From Mariniflexile sp044335535 (GTDB lineage: Bacteria; Bacteroidota; Bacteroidia; Flavobacteriales; Flavobacteriaceae), in assembly GCF_044335535.1 (NCBI RefSeq), contig NZ_JBIQVZ010000001.1:558001-622000 (forward strand): a stretch of DNA of 64,000 nucleotides, read 5' to 3'. A program made the translations under genes and the position numbers. Under the pieces are notes generated by a model, which was not told the DNA's origin, did no database searches, and saw only the letters and a program-made list of their open reading frames with translations. Positions 1-8,583 of the stretch are shown in pieces (position 1 is the first letter of the stretch; each line of letters opens with the position of its first letter).

Positions 1-1
1 G

Positions 2-166
2 CCTCTTCACCATAAAAATAAAAAACCAAAGAGCCCGACTGATAAAGACACATTATTTAACGGATTAACCGAAGTAATTACCTTACTGTGTAAATTGGAC
101 AACATTCCAAACATTATGGATTATACTGCGTTGTTAAAAACACAACCAAAACATGTATTGATTTAA
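2..166 (+). CDS. C-terminal end of an unidentified protein (5' truncated by window edge)
   Basis: An open frame runs from the window edge to a TAA at 164-166 and gives 54 codons of a protein C-terminus. The residues after a basic His/Lys/Pro-rich start look like an amphipathic helix (LTEVITLLCKLDNIPNIMDY) and the chain ends in PKHVLI. I do not recognise the family. The frame has coding-like composition and ends 100 nt before the next gene on the same strand. It could be the tail of any cytosolic protein; only the preceding sequence can settle it. Confidence 0.5.
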   Translation, partial: PLHHKNKKPKSPTDKDTLFNGLTEVITLLCKLDNIPNIMDYTALLKTQPKHVLI

Positions 167-265
167 TTTTCTGATTTTTATGCAATTTCATCTTTTCAAT
201 TAAAAAATAATTAAATTTACATAGTCCCATTCTAATGCTTTTGTCACTTCTAACCAACCAAACAT

Positions 266-847
266 ATGAAAACAAACATTTTAATTTTGGGCACCTTATC
301 TTGTGCACTTTTAATCGCTTGCAATTCAAAAGAAAAAAAAACTGAAGAATTGTACGAACCAACAACAGCTATTGTTGAAGACCCTGTAGAACGAGGCGGG
401 TACCTTCTTAACTCCAACGGCTGTCATGACTGCCATTCACCTAAAAAGTTTACAGAAAAAGGTATGGAACTGGATCCAGACCGTTTGCTATCTGGTCATC
501 CTGCCAATGAAGAATTACCACCCTATGATGAAAAAACAGCTAAATCGTATGTTCTTTTTTCAATGGGGCTTACTTCTACCACAGGACCTTGGGGTACATC
601 ATTTGCTGCTAACTTAACACCACATGCTACTGGCTTAGGTACATGGACAGAAGATCAGTTCATAAACTGTATAAGAAAAGGCTTGTACAAAGGCTTAGAT
701 GGAAGTAGACCTTTGCTGCCTCCAATGCCATGGAAGCATTATGCAAATTTTACCGATAATGATTTAAAGGCTATTTTTGCCTATCTTAAAACCATGAAAC
801 CAATCGAAAACATTGTACCTGCTCCAATAGCTTCAAAAATGAATTAA
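266..847 (+). CDS. mono-haem c-type cytochrome lipoprotein
   Basis: 193 aa. The N-terminus is a lipoprotein signal peptide with a lipobox ending in Cys19 (LLIAC), so the mature protein should be anchored in a membrane facing the periplasm or surface. A single haem c attachment site, CHDCH, lies near residue 53, and the C-terminal part (MPWKHYANFTDNDLKAIFAYLKTM) has the methionine and helix pattern of class I cytochromes c, where Met is the likely sixth ligand. Its probable role is electron transfer, partner unknown. It stands alone, is followed by a strong bidirectional terminator, and converges on the Na+-NQR operon. Only one CxxCH is present, so it is not a di-haem peroxidase. Confidence 0.85.
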   Translation: MKTNILILGTLSCALLIACNSKEKKTEELYEPTTAIVEDPVERGGYLLNSNGCHDCHSPKKFTEKGMELDPDRLLSGHPANEELPPYDEKTAKSYVLFSMGLTSTTGPWGTSFAANLTPHATGLGTWTEDQFINCIRKGLYKGLDGSRPLLPPMPWKHYANFTDNDLKAIFAYLKTMKPIENIVPAPIASKMN

Positions 848-863
848 TTATTTTTTATTGAAT

Positions 864-894
864 AAAAAAACCCAACTTCTTCAGTTGGGTTTTT
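864..894. terminator. bidirectional rho-independent terminator
   Basis: Perfect 7-bp stem (CCCAACT at 871-877, AGTTGGG at 883-889), 5-nt loop, A-tract on the left and T-tract on the right. It can end the cytochrome transcript on the plus strand and the nqr operon on the minus strand. Confidence 0.85.
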
Positions 895-916
895 AGTTTT
901 ATAAAATTCTGGAAGA

Positions 917-2233
917 TTACCCACCAAAATCATCAAATCGGATGTGTTCATCTGGAATACCAAAATCTTCACCCATTTTTTGAACCGCTTTGTTCATTAA
1001 TGGTGGTCCACAGAAATACAATTCTATATCTTCTGGTGATTCGTGTTTACTTAAATAATTATCAATAACACAGTTGTGTATAAATCCAACAAAACCATCA
1101 CCTGGAGAATCAATATCTGCTTTCACTTTCCAGTTATCTTCTGGTAAAGGCTCAGACAATGCTAAATAGAATTTAAAGTTAGGGAAACTGTTCTCTAATT
1201 GCTTGAAGTGATCTAAATAGAATAACTCACGCTTAGAACGACCTCCGTACCAATAAGTTACTTTTCTACCTGTCTTTAATGTTTTGAATAAGTGGTACAA
1301 GTGTGAACGCATGGGCGCCATACCAGCTCCACCACCAACATAAAGCATTTCAGAATCTGATTCGTTGATAAAGAATTCGCCGTAAGGTCCTGAAATCGTT
1401 ACTTTATCACCTTTTTTCTGATTAAATATATATGACGATGCAACCCCTGGGTTAACATCCATCCATCCATTTTTATTTCTATCCCACGGTGGCGTTGCAA
1501 TACGAACGTTCAACATAATTTCACGTCCTTCGGCTGGGTAAGAAGCCATAGAATAAGCACGTTCTACCGTTTCAGCATTTTTCATTACTAAACTCCACAA
1601 ACCGAATTTATCCCATTCTGCCTGGAATTTATCGGGGGTTTCGTGTTCCTCTGGATGTGCTGTAATATCCATATCTGAATACTTTACTTCACATGGTGGA
1701 ATTTCAATTTGAATATATCCACCGGCTTTGTAACCCATATCTTCAGGAATCTCTACAACAAATTCCTTTATAAATGATGCTACGTTATAATTACGGACAA
1801 CGGTTGCTTCCCATTTTTTAATTCCAAAAACCTCTTCAGGAATAGTAATGTTCATGTCTTGTTTTACTTTAACTTGACAAGCTAAACGTGCACCATGCTC
1901 CAACTCTTTACGAGTAAAATGTGGTGTTTCGGTTGGCAATGCTTCACCACCACCAGATAACACATGACACTCACACTGTATACAAGTTCCACCACCACCA
2001 CAAGCGGATGGTAAAAATATTTTTTGATTGCCTAAAGTTGATAATAGACTGCCTCCAGAAGCTACTTCTATTTCCTTTTCACCATTAATGGTAATCTTTA
2101 CGGGTCCTGAAGGTGATAATTTTTGCTTTACTACTAATAATAATGCTACCAATAACAGCGTAATAATTAAAAAAGCTGTTACTGTTGCTATTACTGTTCC
2201 TAATGTACCTGCGGCTAAAATTATATTACTCAT
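917..2233 (-). CDS. nqrF: Na+-translocating NADH:quinone reductase subunit F
   Basis: 438 aa, the NADH-oxidising subunit of the Na+ pump. A single N-terminal membrane helix (about residues 8-35) is followed by a 2Fe-2S ferredoxin domain with ligands Cys78, Cys84, Cys87 (CGGGGTCIQC) and Cys119. The FAD domain carries RAYSMASYP, and the NADH-binding Rossmann part has YVGGGAGMAPMRSH and YFCGPPLM near the C-terminus. Electrons pass from NADH to FAD, then 2Fe-2S, then the flavins of NqrC and NqrB. It is the last gene of nqrABCDEF and its start overlaps the end of nqrE by 8 nt, which suggests translational coupling. Length and motifs are normal. Confidence 0.98.
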   Translation of the reverse strand: MSNIILAAGTLGTVIATVTAFLIITLLLVALLLVVKQKLSPSGPVKITINGEKEIEVASGGSLLSTLGNQKIFLPSACGGGGTCIQCECHVLSGGGEALPTETPHFTRKELEHGARLACQVKVKQDMNITIPEEVFGIKKWEATVVRNYNVASFIKEFVVEIPEDMGYKAGGYIQIEIPPCEVKYSDMDITAHPEEHETPDKFQAEWDKFGLWSLVMKNAETVERAYSMASYPAEGREIMLNVRIATPPWDRNKNGWMDVNPGVASSYIFNQKKGDKVTISGPYGEFFINESDSEMLYVGGGAGMAPMRSHLYHLFKTLKTGRKVTYWYGGRSKRELFYLDHFKQLENSFPNFKFYLALSEPLPEDNWKVKADIDSPGDGFVGFIHNCVIDNYLSKHESPEDIELYFCGPPLMNKAVQKMGEDFGIPDEHIRFDDFGG

Positions 2234-2942
2234 TGTCTTTTATATTGTTAGCTAACACTTTATCTTCTTTTTCTACTTTAGAATCAACTTTCACAGTTTT
2301 TTCTTCTTGTTTAGCAGCGTCATCACCACCTGTTAACATACCACCAAAACTCATAAATCCAATAGCCATTAAGCCTGTAGTGATGAATGTAATACCCAAG
2401 CCTCTTAAGGCTGGTGGTACGTTAGAATATCTAATTTTTTCACGAATAGCTGCAATAGTAAGAATTGCTAAAAACCATCCAATACCAGAACCAACACCAT
2501 ACACAGTAGCCAATCCTAAAGTTGGAATTTCACGTGATTGCATAAATAAAGACCCTCCTAAAATAGCACAGTTTACAGCAATAAGCGGTAAAAAGATACC
2601 AAGAGAGTTATATAATGATGGTGAAAATTTCTCTACCACTATTTCTACCAATTGTACCATAGTTGCAATGGTAGCAATAAACATAATGAATGAAAGGAAA
2701 CTTAAATCATAATCTGCATATTCTGCTCCTAACCATTTTAAAGCGCCAGGCTGTAATAAATAATGGTCTAATAACCAGTTTAATGGTACGGTTATAAGCA
2801 TTACAAACACCACTGCAGCACCCAGACCAACTGCGGTATTCACTTTTTTAGATACCGCAAGGTAAGAACACATCCCTAAGAATGTTGCAAACACCATGTT
2901 ATCTATAAATATTGATTTTAAAAATAATTCTAAATGTTCCAT
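2226..2942 (-). CDS. nqrE: Na+-translocating NADH:quinone reductase subunit E
   Basis: 238 aa integral membrane subunit of Na+-NQR, with about six hydrophobic segments and the conserved half-motif GGSLFMQSRE. NqrE and NqrD are inverted-topology homologues that sit together in the membrane and take part in Na+ and electron transfer. A hydrophilic, charged tail of about 35 residues (from about residue 205, rich in Lys, Glu and Asp) follows the last helix. I expect proteobacterial NqrE to be shorter, near 200 residues, so this looks like a lineage-specific extension. The gene overlaps nqrF by 8 nt and is separated from nqrD by a 73-bp gap holding a hairpin repeat. Confidence 0.97.
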   Translation of the reverse strand: MEHLELFLKSIFIDNMVFATFLGMCSYLAVSKKVNTAVGLGAAVVFVMLITVPLNWLLDHYLLQPGALKWLGAEYADYDLSFLSFIMFIATIATMVQLVEIVVEKFSPSLYNSLGIFLPLIAVNCAILGGSLFMQSREIPTLGLATVYGVGSGIGWFLAILTIAAIREKIRYSNVPPALRGLGITFITTGLMAIGFMSFGGMLTGGDDAAKQEEKTVKVDSKVEKEDKVLANNIKDNE

Positions 2943-2954
2943 ATTTTTAGTTTT

Positions 2955-3003
2955 CAGTCGCAGTTTTAAGTATTCAGTTTTTGTAACTGGATACTGTCGA
3001 CTG
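2955..3003. repeat. imperfect inverted repeat in the nqrD-nqrE gap
   Basis: Outer arms CAGTCG (2955-2960) and CGACTG (2998-3003) pair perfectly. Inner arms GTATTCAGTT (2970-2979) and AACTGGATAC (2985-2994) pair with one mismatch. The hairpin fills most of the only long gap in the nqrB-F stretch. No T-tract follows on either strand, so it is not an obvious terminator. Confidence 0.7.
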
Positions 3004-3015
3004 CTAACTAATTTT

Positions 3016-3660
3016 TTAGTCTTCTATTAATGCTTTATTTCTACTACGTTGTACCCAGATAATAATTCCAACAACTATTAAGGCCATTGGCGACAATAGC
3101 ATAAAACCATTGTTTTCATATCCAATAGCATATAAGCCTGTTTTCTCGATAGGATCACCTAAAACTTTAAAGCCTAATAAAGTTCCAGATCCTAATAACT
3201 CTCTAAAAAAGCCAACTACTACAAGTATTAAACCATATCCAGCAGCATTGCCTATACCGTCTAAAAACGAACGCCAAGGACCATTTGCTAATGCAAAAGC
3301 TTCAAAACGTCCCATAATGATACAGTTTGTAATAATTAATCCTACGAACACAGATAATGTTTTGCTTAGCTCATAAGAATATGCTTTTAAAACTTGGTCC
3401 ACTATAATTACTAAAGCAGCTACAACAACAAGTTGTACTATAATTCTAATTTTTGAGGGAATAATGTTTCGCATTAACGAGATAACCACATTACCTATAG
3501 CTAATACAGCCATTACCGAAATTGCCATTACTATAGACGCTTTTAATTGCGCCGTAATAGCCAATGCCGAACAAATACCTAATACTTGAATGGTGATTGG
3601 ATTGTTATCGGCTAATGGATCGGTGATTAACTTTGAGTCTTTTTTTGATAAAAGTGCCAT
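3016..3660 (-). CDS. nqrD: Na+-translocating NADH:quinone reductase subunit D
   Basis: 214 aa membrane subunit with about six hydrophobic helices. The motif NCIIMGRFEAFA near residue 110 is typical of the NqrD/RnfE family, and LGICSALAIT near residue 30 is the other conserved half-motif. With NqrE it forms the pseudo-symmetric membrane core of the Na+ pump. It starts 3 nt downstream of the nqrC stop, so the two are co-translated. The protein ends in a short basic tail. Nothing unusual in length or composition. Confidence 0.97.
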   Translation of the reverse strand: MALLSKKDSKLITDPLADNNPITIQVLGICSALAITAQLKASIVMAISVMAVLAIGNVVISLMRNIIPSKIRIIVQLVVVAALVIIVDQVLKAYSYELSKTLSVFVGLIITNCIIMGRFEAFALANGPWRSFLDGIGNAAGYGLILVVVGFFRELLGSGTLLGFKVLGDPIEKTGLYAIGYENNGFMLLSPMALIVVGIIIWVQRSRNKALIED

Positions 3661-3663
3661 AAC

Positions 3664-4413
3664 TTAATTGTTTTTTAAATTATCAAAATAAGGTTTGTAA
3701 AGCTTTAAATCGCTTTTTATCATTGCTGTAACACCATTACCTGTAATGGTTGCTCCTGCAATAGCATCTACCTCATTATCTGTTTTATTTTCATTCTTTG
3801 GATCGGCATTACCTTTTGCTACGGTAACTCCAGCAAAATCGCCCGCATCAGTTAGCAAATGTTCTCCTATAAAGTCGTCCATAAAAAAACGTTCTTTAAT
3901 GTTGGCTCCTAAACCCGGTGTTTCACCTTTATGATCAAAATAAGCCCCTTGAATAACCATATTTTCATCTAAGGACACATACCCCCAAATAGCATCCCAA
4001 AGTCCTTTTCCGTAAATTGGGGTAACATAAAAGGTTTTTCCGTCTTTTTCACCAACAAATAAAGGCAGCCTTCTAACGCCTCCCGATTTGGCTTTAGCTT
4101 GTTCTTTTTTAACATCTATTAAATAAGCTTCCTTATCTTCAGAAACATTAGCCCCTTCAATAACCAGTTGCTTTTTGATATATTTTTCAAATAGTTCAGC
4201 GGCATCATTTGTTGATACAAAAACAGCGCTTCCATCTGTATTATCATTCACTCCCATAGCATATAGAATATTTTGTTGCTTTTCTATACGTTGGTTTTCT
4301 GTGATTTTTGGTTTTAGTGACGCTGCCGTAAATGCTAACAAAGCACCAACAATAAGCACCATGCCTATAGCAAATATAATGGTATATGAATTTTTATCTG
4401 TTCTATTTTCCAT
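3664..4413 (-). CDS. nqrC: Na+-translocating NADH:quinone reductase subunit C (covalent FMN)
   Basis: 249 aa. One N-terminal membrane helix (about residues 11-32) anchors a periplasmic FMN-binding domain. The motif DAIAGATITG near residue 222 is the site where family members carry FMN linked through a phosphoester to threonine, here Thr222 by position. The first residue of the usual SGAT is alanine instead of serine. The typical GETPGLGA segment is present near residue 165. It passes electrons from NqrF towards NqrB. It lies 2 nt after nqrB and 3 nt before nqrD. Confidence 0.97.
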   Translation of the reverse strand: MENRTDKNSYTIIFAIGMVLIVGALLAFTAASLKPKITENQRIEKQQNILYAMGVNDNTDGSAVFVSTNDAAELFEKYIKKQLVIEGANVSEDKEAYLIDVKKEQAKAKSGGVRRLPLFVGEKDGKTFYVTPIYGKGLWDAIWGYVSLDENMVIQGAYFDHKGETPGLGANIKERFFMDDFIGEHLLTDAGDFAGVTVAKGNADPKNENKTDNEVDAIAGATITGNGVTAMIKSDLKLYKPYFDNLKNN

Positions 4414-4415
4414 CG

Positions 4416-5642
4416 TTAAGCCGTTTTTATTTTTAAGCGTTTCATTCTTTTCTTCACATTGCCTTGAACCACATAATGATCGATTGTCGGCGCAAATACA
4501 TTCATTAATAAGATCGCTAACATCACTCCTTCTGGGTAGGCTGGATTAAATACACGAATTAGGATAGATATAAATCCTATTAAAAACCCATAAATCCATT
4601 TTCCTTTATTTGTTTGCGACGCTGTTACAGGGTCGGTAGCCATAAACACAGTACCAAAAGCAAAGCCACCAATAATTAAATGCTCCCAAAAAGGCGTACT
4701 CATTAAACTGTAAAACTTGCTTCCTTCTGCAATAATTCCCGCATCAACAATTTGATTGAAGATAAGCCCCATTACTATAGCGCCAAGAGCCGATGACAAC
4801 ATAATTCTCCAACTTCCTATTTTAGTGAATATTAAGAATAGTCCACCTAATAATATTAGTAATGTTGATGTTTCTCCTACTGAGCCAGGAATAAAGCCTA
4901 AGAACATATCCCAAGTAGAAAAAACAACCTCTTTTCCTTGAGCCAAACTACCTAAAATAGTTTCACCAGAAATAGCATCTAGGTTCGCACCTGCAGCAAT
5001 TTCATTTGTTCTTTCTACAGCACCTTCAACCCAAACTTTATCTCCAGACATCCAAGTTGGATATGCGAAGAATAAAAAAGCTCTAATAGTAAGCGCGGGA
5101 TTTAAAATATTCATTCCCGTTCCACCAAAAACCTCTTTTCCTATAACCACACCAAATGCTACGGCAACAGCTAACATCCAAAGTGGAATGTCGATAGGCA
5201 CAATAAGTGGCACTAACATACCTGTTACAAGGTACCCTTCTTCAACTTCGTGTTTTTTAATGATGGCGAATAAGAATTCTATTCCTAAACCTACACCATA
5301 AGATACTATAACTAATGGAATTATTTTCCAAAAACCTATTAAGAAATTATCCAAAGTCCAGAATTCCGTACTAAAGAAACTTCCAGCTACCGCTTGAATA
5401 TCGCCGACCGCTAAATTATGTTGATATCCTGCATTAAACATCCCGAAAATCAAACATGGTACCATCGCCATAATAACGGTATTCATGGTACGTTTTAAAT
5501 CATCGGCTGCTTTTATATGAGTTCCGTTATGTGTGGTCTCATTTGGTAAGTATAAAAAAGTATGAAGCGCATTAAACGCTGGTGCCATTTTTGACCCTCT
5601 AAACTTTCTTTTTAAAATATGTAATCGTGTCTTTAAATTCAT
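4416..5642 (-). CDS. nqrB: Na+-translocating NADH:quinone reductase subunit B (covalent FMN)
   Basis: 408 aa polytopic membrane subunit that carries the second covalent FMN and the quinone-reaction region. Family segments are clear: NILNPALTIRAFLFFAYP near residues 178-195 and FMATDPVTAS near residue 335. The flavinylation site reads SGET (Thr228), whereas the proteobacterial motif is SGAT. The threonine is kept but Ala is replaced by Glu. The N-terminus is basic and hydrophilic. It follows nqrA after a 70-bp gap containing a duplicated hairpin sequence. Confidence 0.97.
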   Translation of the reverse strand: MNLKTRLHILKRKFRGSKMAPAFNALHTFLYLPNETTHNGTHIKAADDLKRTMNTVIMAMVPCLIFGMFNAGYQHNLAVGDIQAVAGSFFSTEFWTLDNFLIGFWKIIPLVIVSYGVGLGIEFLFAIIKKHEVEEGYLVTGMLVPLIVPIDIPLWMLAVAVAFGVVIGKEVFGGTGMNILNPALTIRAFLFFAYPTWMSGDKVWVEGAVERTNEIAAGANLDAISGETILGSLAQGKEVVFSTWDMFLGFIPGSVGETSTLLILLGGLFLIFTKIGSWRIMLSSALGAIVMGLIFNQIVDAGIIAEGSKFYSLMSTPFWEHLIIGGFAFGTVFMATDPVTASQTNKGKWIYGFLIGFISILIRVFNPAYPEGVMLAILLMNVFAPTIDHYVVQGNVKKRMKRLKIKTA

Positions 5643-5660
5643 CTTATATATTTTTCATTT

Positions 5661-5714
5661 CATTGCATTCAATGAATAATTTTATACATTTTTCATTGCA
5701 TTCAATGAATAATT
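5661..5714. repeat. two direct copies of a hairpin sequence between nqrA and nqrB
   Basis: A 21-bp sequence occurs identically at 5661-5681 and 5694-5714 (spacing 33 bp). Each copy, read on the minus strand, contains TTCATTG-AATG-CAATGAA, a 7-bp stem with a 4-nt loop. The second copy runs into the TAA stop codon of nqrA. In the mRNA this gives two consecutive small hairpins between nqrA and nqrB. Confidence 0.8.
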
Positions 5715-7068
5715 ACCCAATTTCTTTAAGCATTACATCTAATCCTTTTCTAATAATCTCTTGATGTGGTTGTTTAGAAACACATACAAATTCGGTTAAC
5801 GCAAAATCTTCAGGTGCCACTTCGTACATACCCAAAGCTTCCATTTCATCTAAATCATTATACATACAAGCTTTTAAAATTTGCATAGGATAAATATCTA
5901 AAGGAAACACTTCTTCATAACCACCAGTTACTACAAACGCACGGTGTTCACCATTGGTATTGGTATTTAAATCGTACTCTTTATTTGGGCTCAACCAAGA
6001 AAAAGTAAAAGCTCTTGTTGTAGACACTTTATTAAACACAGGTTTGTTCCATCCAAAAAGCTCATAATCATCACCTTCAGGTATTACCGTAATAACGTTA
6101 CTGTAATAATCTAAATAGCCATCTGGCTTAATATGTTTTCCACTTAATACATTACCGGAAATAACCCGTACACGTGCTTTTTGTGGAATCCCTTTATCAT
6201 AAATCATTGTTGCAACTTCACTACCTATTTTGGTCGTAAAATATCTTGGCTTTTCTATAGAAGAACCCGCCAATGCCACTATACGTTCTGCATTGAATTT
6301 ACCTGTTAAAAGCAATTCGCCTATAATAACTAAATCTTGCGCAGCAACTGTCCAAACAACTTCGCCTTTATTTACAGGATCCACTCTATTAATCAACGTA
6401 CCAACATTCCCAGAAGGATGTGGCCCCGATACTTTATGTAATGTAATACCAGACAAACCTGCTAATGGTGAAGTAGATTTAGCACCAACCGACACATGTA
6501 CTTTCCCCTCGGTAAGTTTACCCAATGCCGTTACAGCTGCTTGTAATGCTGCTTCTTTTCCTTTAAGTGTAAAATCTAAATCGGCAGCTAAGGGCGCACT
6601 AGCATAACCCGAAATAAAAATAGCCTTAGGCGATTTATCCGGATTTGCAATCACATCATACGGTCGTTGTTTTACAAAAGGCCAACAACCAGAAGCTAAT
6701 AAATGTGCTTTCACCTCATCTGGCTTAGCGGCATCTACATTAAACACCCCATAATCTTGGTAGGTCTGCTCTTTGTCTGCTTGTAATTTAATTGATAATA
6801 TTCTGCGTTTTTCACCACGGGCAATTTCAATAACTTCGCCAGCAACTGGAGAAACAAACTTAACGTTTTCGTTGGATTTATCGTAAAATACAGGTTCACC
6901 TGCTTTCACTTTAGTTCCAACTTTAGAAATTAACTTAGGGGTAACGCCATGGAAATCTTCAGGCCTTAAAGTATAAAAGTTGCTTAAAATAGCCTTTTCC
7001 AAGGTTTTTTCAGCTTCACCTTTAAGTTTAATGTCTAGACCTTTTTTAATGCGAATGTCGTTTGACAT
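5713..7068 (-). CDS. nqrA: Na+-translocating NADH:quinone reductase subunit A
   Basis: 451 aa, the peripheral cytoplasmic subunit of Na+-NQR and first gene of the operon. The N-terminus IKKGLDIKLKGEAEK is the classic NqrA start. Further conserved stretches are VAGEVIEIARGEKR near residue 78 and the Rnf-C-like middle containing GPHPSGNVGTLI near residue 217. No flavin or Fe-S ligand motif is expected or seen. The ATG follows a 155-bp divergent promoter region shared with the T9SS plug gene. Confidence 0.98.
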   Translation of the reverse strand: MSNDIRIKKGLDIKLKGEAEKTLEKAILSNFYTLRPEDFHGVTPKLISKVGTKVKAGEPVFYDKSNENVKFVSPVAGEVIEIARGEKRRILSIKLQADKEQTYQDYGVFNVDAAKPDEVKAHLLASGCWPFVKQRPYDVIANPDKSPKAIFISGYASAPLAADLDFTLKGKEAALQAAVTALGKLTEGKVHVSVGAKSTSPLAGLSGITLHKVSGPHPSGNVGTLINRVDPVNKGEVVWTVAAQDLVIIGELLLTGKFNAERIVALAGSSIEKPRYFTTKIGSEVATMIYDKGIPQKARVRVISGNVLSGKHIKPDGYLDYYSNVITVIPEGDDYELFGWNKPVFNKVSTTRAFTFSWLSPNKEYDLNTNTNGEHRAFVVTGGYEEVFPLDIYPMQILKACMYNDLDEMEALGMYEVAPEDFALTEFVCVSKQPHQEIIRKGLDVMLKEIG

Positions 7069-7105
7069 ATTATTTATATTGAAATTATTTGTCTAAAAAT
7101 CGGTG

Positions 7106-7113
7106 CAAAAATA
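7106..7113 (-). promoter_or_regulatory. -7 box (TATTTTTG) of the nqr operon promoter
   Basis: On the minus strand TATTTTTG fits the Bacteroidota -7 consensus TAnnTTTG, 38 nt upstream of the nqrA start. No good TTG element lies at the usual 17-23 bp spacing, so the call rests on the -7 box and position. Confidence 0.4.
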
Positions 7114-7223
7114 CAAATTAAAAATACAGTTTACATAATAAATACTTAGATTTTTTTTGATGCAAATAGAATATATTTGTTAGGCATAAAATTTGTTTAT
7201 ATTTACAAAAAACTACTGCTAAA

Positions 7224-8477
7224 ATGTCTTTATTAACGTATAAATATGTCCTTCTTTTATTGCTTATTCCCATAGCTTCCTTTTGTCAAGTTAAGGAAAT
7301 TAATCCACCAAATTATATTAAAACCATCAATTTTAAAGGGAATACACCCGAAACACAATTACCTATTTTAAAACTTGGCGAATATGTTGTCTTAGAATTT
7401 GATGCGCTTAACGGAAATGAAGATGATTATTACTATAAAATTGAACACTACAACTATGATTGGACCCCTTCGGTTTTAATAAAATCGGAATTCATGGATG
7501 GCTTCGACAATCAACGTATTAGAAATTACGAAAACTCACTCAATACCTATCAAATTTATTCACATTACCAATTAACCATCCCTAACGAGCAAACTAGACG
7601 TTTAAAAGTATCGGGGAATTATTTGTTAAGTATTTTTAACAGTAATGATGAGATTGTGTTTTCAAGAAAATTCATGATTTACGAAGACCAAACAACTATT
7701 GGTGTAAATATAAAACGAGCGCGCGATGTTCAATTTATAGAAGAAAAGCAACGTGTCGAAATTATTATTACTTCAAATAATATGCAGTTAAACAACCCTT
7801 CACAAACGGTAAAAACGGTTATTGTTCAAAACAACAATTTAAACACTGCCATAAGCAACTTAAAACCACAATACACCCTTGGAAATCAACTTATATATAA
7901 ATACGATACCGAAACCAGTTTTTGGGGCGGCAACGAATATTTGTTCTTTGAAAACAAAGATGTTAGGGCAGCCAACACGGGCATTAGAGCCATCGATTTA
8001 CAAGAACTGTATCACAACTATTTATTTACAAATGTTGAACGTGCCAGCAAGCCTTACACGTACAACCCCGATATTAACGGTAATTATGTAATAACCGTTT
8101 TAGATGCTGAAAACCCTAGTATTGAAGCCGATTATGTCTGGATGCATTTTTCGCTAGTACCAACCGAAGCACTTAAAAACAAAAACGTGCATGTGTACGG
8201 AAACTTTAACAATTATGCCATTGACGAAAGCACCAAATTAATATATGATGAACGCCATAATGTTTTAAGAAATGCCATACTTTTAAAACAAGGGTTTTAC
8301 AATTATAAATTTGTAACAGTAGACAGCAATGGCAGTTTAAATGAAGGTGCGATAAGTGGCAATTTTTATCAAACCGAAAACAACTATAAAGTGATTGTAT
8401 ATTATAGAGATTTAGGAGCGCGTTACGACAAAATAATAGGTATAGGCGAAGGCAGTTCGGTTAATATCTCGAATTAA
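7224..8477 (+). CDS. type IX secretion system plug protein (DUF5103)
   Basis: 417 aa with an N-terminal signal peptide (about residues 1-21, ending SFCQ). The remainder matches my memory of the DUF5103 or T9SS plug family: IKTINFKGNTPETQLPILKL, then DYYYKIEHYNYDWTPS and RNYENSLNTYQIYSHY, then a second beta-sandwich half with YGNFNNYA. In Flavobacterium the plug protein seals the periplasmic side of the SprA translocon when PorV is absent. It is monocistronic here, divergent from nqrA. A TATATTTG -7 box lies at 7172-7179, 45 nt upstream of the start. Assignment is from sequence memory, not a search. Confidence 0.85.
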   Translation: MSLLTYKYVLLLLLIPIASFCQVKEINPPNYIKTINFKGNTPETQLPILKLGEYVVLEFDALNGNEDDYYYKIEHYNYDWTPSVLIKSEFMDGFDNQRIRNYENSLNTYQIYSHYQLTIPNEQTRRLKVSGNYLLSIFNSNDEIVFSRKFMIYEDQTTIGVNIKRARDVQFIEEKQRVEIIITSNNMQLNNPSQTVKTVIVQNNNLNTAISNLKPQYTLGNQLIYKYDTETSFWGGNEYLFFENKDVRAANTGIRAIDLQELYHNYLFTNVERASKPYTYNPDINGNYVITVLDAENPSIEADYVWMHFSLVPTEALKNKNVHVYGNFNNYAIDESTKLIYDERHNVLRNAILLKQGFYNYKFVTVDSNGSLNEGAISGNFYQTENNYKVIVYYRDLGARYDKIIGIGEGSSVNISN

Positions 8478-8583
8478 ACATACCGTTTAACTAATATTTC
8501 AATCAAACACGGTAAAAATCAACAATTACCACTTAAAATTTAGTATTTTAGCGTCATAAGCACATTGAAAACCAATAGTTAAC

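Noticed and set aside
114..365. 83-codon open frame on the minus strand
   Set aside because: It overlaps the end of one plausible gene and the signal peptide of the cytochrome, and its composition is that of A+T-rich non-coding DNA.
2185..2712. 175-codon open frame antisense to nqrE
   Set aside because: Long antisense frame caused by codon composition of the hydrophobic nqrE gene.
7151..7179. Full promoter of the plug gene with TTTG at 7156 and TATATTTG at 7172
   Set aside because: The spacing is 12 bp, too short for the Bacteroidota pattern. The -7 box alone is mentioned with the gene.
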